DNA of 6,249 nucleotides from Rubrobacteraceae bacterium (GTDB lineage Bacteria; Actinomycetota; Rubrobacteria; Rubrobacterales; Rubrobacteraceae), in NCBI GenBank assembly GCA_029240775.1, contig JARDZQ010000115.1:1-6249 (forward strand), in the 5' to 3' direction. This document shows, one piece after another, positions 5,797 to 6,249 of the stretch. How positions within the stretch are numbered: the stretch's first letter is position 1; each line of letters starts with the position of its first letter. The notes beneath the pieces are model-generated. The model saw only the letters and a program-made list of their open reading frames with translations, had not been told where the DNA came from and did no database searches. Made by a program: the position numbers and the translations under genes.

Positions 5797-6249
5797 TCAG
5801 AAGCCCGGCTGTGGCGCCGCCGTGGCCCTCAAGCGCAGTATCTTCTCCCGCAGCGCCTGGACCCGCTCTTCGCGGGTGGGCGTCGGCCAGCGGCGGGCGA
5901 GGCGTTTGGCGAAGGCAAGGTCCACTGCGGCAGAGTGTACCTTGCAAACGCCGAACCATTCGCCGAGGCGGCCTGAGAAGAGGAGGCTCAGGTAGTAGCC
6001 CGTCCTGCGGAAATAGGTCGGCAGGATGGCGTACTCCCCAGCGCTTATAAGGCCCCTATCGACCTCATCGCGCAGCTCGGCCCTTATCACGTGCCGCTCG
6101 AAGGCGAGCCACACGACGATGACAACGAGGTACACGAGCACCACGACGAGCATGAAGAGGTAGGCCGCTAGCCCCAGCGTTGTGGCCAGGAAGTTGAAGG
6201 TGGCGTGCAGCAGGATCGCGCCGAGGAGCCCGAGCAGCGGCGGGATGAT
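5797..6249 (-). CDS. PrsW-family intramembrane metalloprotease, N-terminus outside window
   Basis: Only the last 151 residues are visible; the frame is open to position 6249. They begin in a membrane helix carrying LLHATFNF, the His-x-x-x-Asn motif of the third conserved PrsW element. A very hydrophobic segment follows (about residues 21-50). Then comes a cytoplasmic tail of about 100 residues with an Arg/Lys-rich helix and LAFAKRLARRW, typical of PrsW-family tails. Bacillus subtilis PrsW cleaves the anti-sigma factor RsiW within the membrane. Many actinobacterial homologues have no known substrate, and no sigma or anti-sigma gene is visible here. The catalytic Glu-Glu and first His motifs would lie upstream and cannot be checked. 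It ends 26 nt before mobA, so co-transcription is likely. Confidence 0.78.
   Translation of the reverse strand: MIPPLLGLLGAILLHATFNFLATTLGLAAYLFMLVVVLVYLVVIVVWLAFERHVIRAELRDEVDRGLISAGEYAILPTYFRRTGYYLSLLFSGRLGEWFGVCKVHSAAVDLAFAKRLARRWPTPTREERVQALREKILRLRATAAPQPGF

Noticed and set aside
5408..5995. Plus-strand reading frame of 195 codons opposite mobA and prsW
   Set aside because: It is antisense to two recognised genes, and its translation has no family motif.
1..6249. CRISPR array, insertion sequence, tRNA or phage elements
   Set aside because: I saw no regularly spaced repeats, no transposase-like frame, no tRNA-like cloverleaf and no terminal inverted repeats.

Overview
This window comes from a very GC-rich bacterial chromosome. 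Every gene I can support lies on the minus strand, so the text below follows transcription from high to low coordinates. The GC bias, the frequent GTG and TTG starts, the chained overlapping genes and the protein style suggest a high-GC actinobacterium, possibly a Rubrobacter-like or other deep-branching lineage. That assignment is inference from composition and general resemblance; no rRNA gene is present to test it.

Upstream block (6249 down to 3766): the C-terminal part of a PrsW-family membrane protease, then a MobA-type molybdenum cofactor guanylyltransferase, a DUF218 (YdcF/SanA-like) protein and an EamA/DMT-type transporter. The last three are tightly packed. mobA and the DUF218 gene overlap by 4 nt (TTGA), and the transporter probably starts inside the DUF218 gene. 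They look co-transcribed but do not form one obvious pathway.

Gap (3765 to 3600, 166 nt): the only real intergenic space. It holds a plausible minus-strand promoter, a 15-bp palindrome flanked by a 7-bp direct repeat, and a short leader with a duplicated Shine-Dalgarno-like element. I see no cobalamin riboswitch and no convincing terminator.

Downstream block (3599 to 1, continuing past the edge): a late cobalamin operon. The order is an unknown four-helix membrane protein, cbiB (adenosylcobinamide-phosphate synthase), cobD (threonine-phosphate decarboxylase), cobU (adenosylcobinamide kinase/guanylyltransferase) and cobS (cobalamin synthase, cut by the window edge). CobD makes (R)-1-aminopropan-2-yl phosphate, CbiB attaches it to adenosylcobyric acid, CobU activates the product as the GDP derivative, and CobS joins it to alpha-ribazole phosphate. 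Every junction in this block is overlapping or abutting, so translational coupling is likely.

The window is mostly recognisable metabolism. The least explained element is the four-helix membrane protein that leads the cobalamin operon. Other points worth checking are cobU's lack of a canonical start where the family's N-terminus should be, the single in-frame stop between cobU and cobS, and the archaeal-looking CobS active-site motif.
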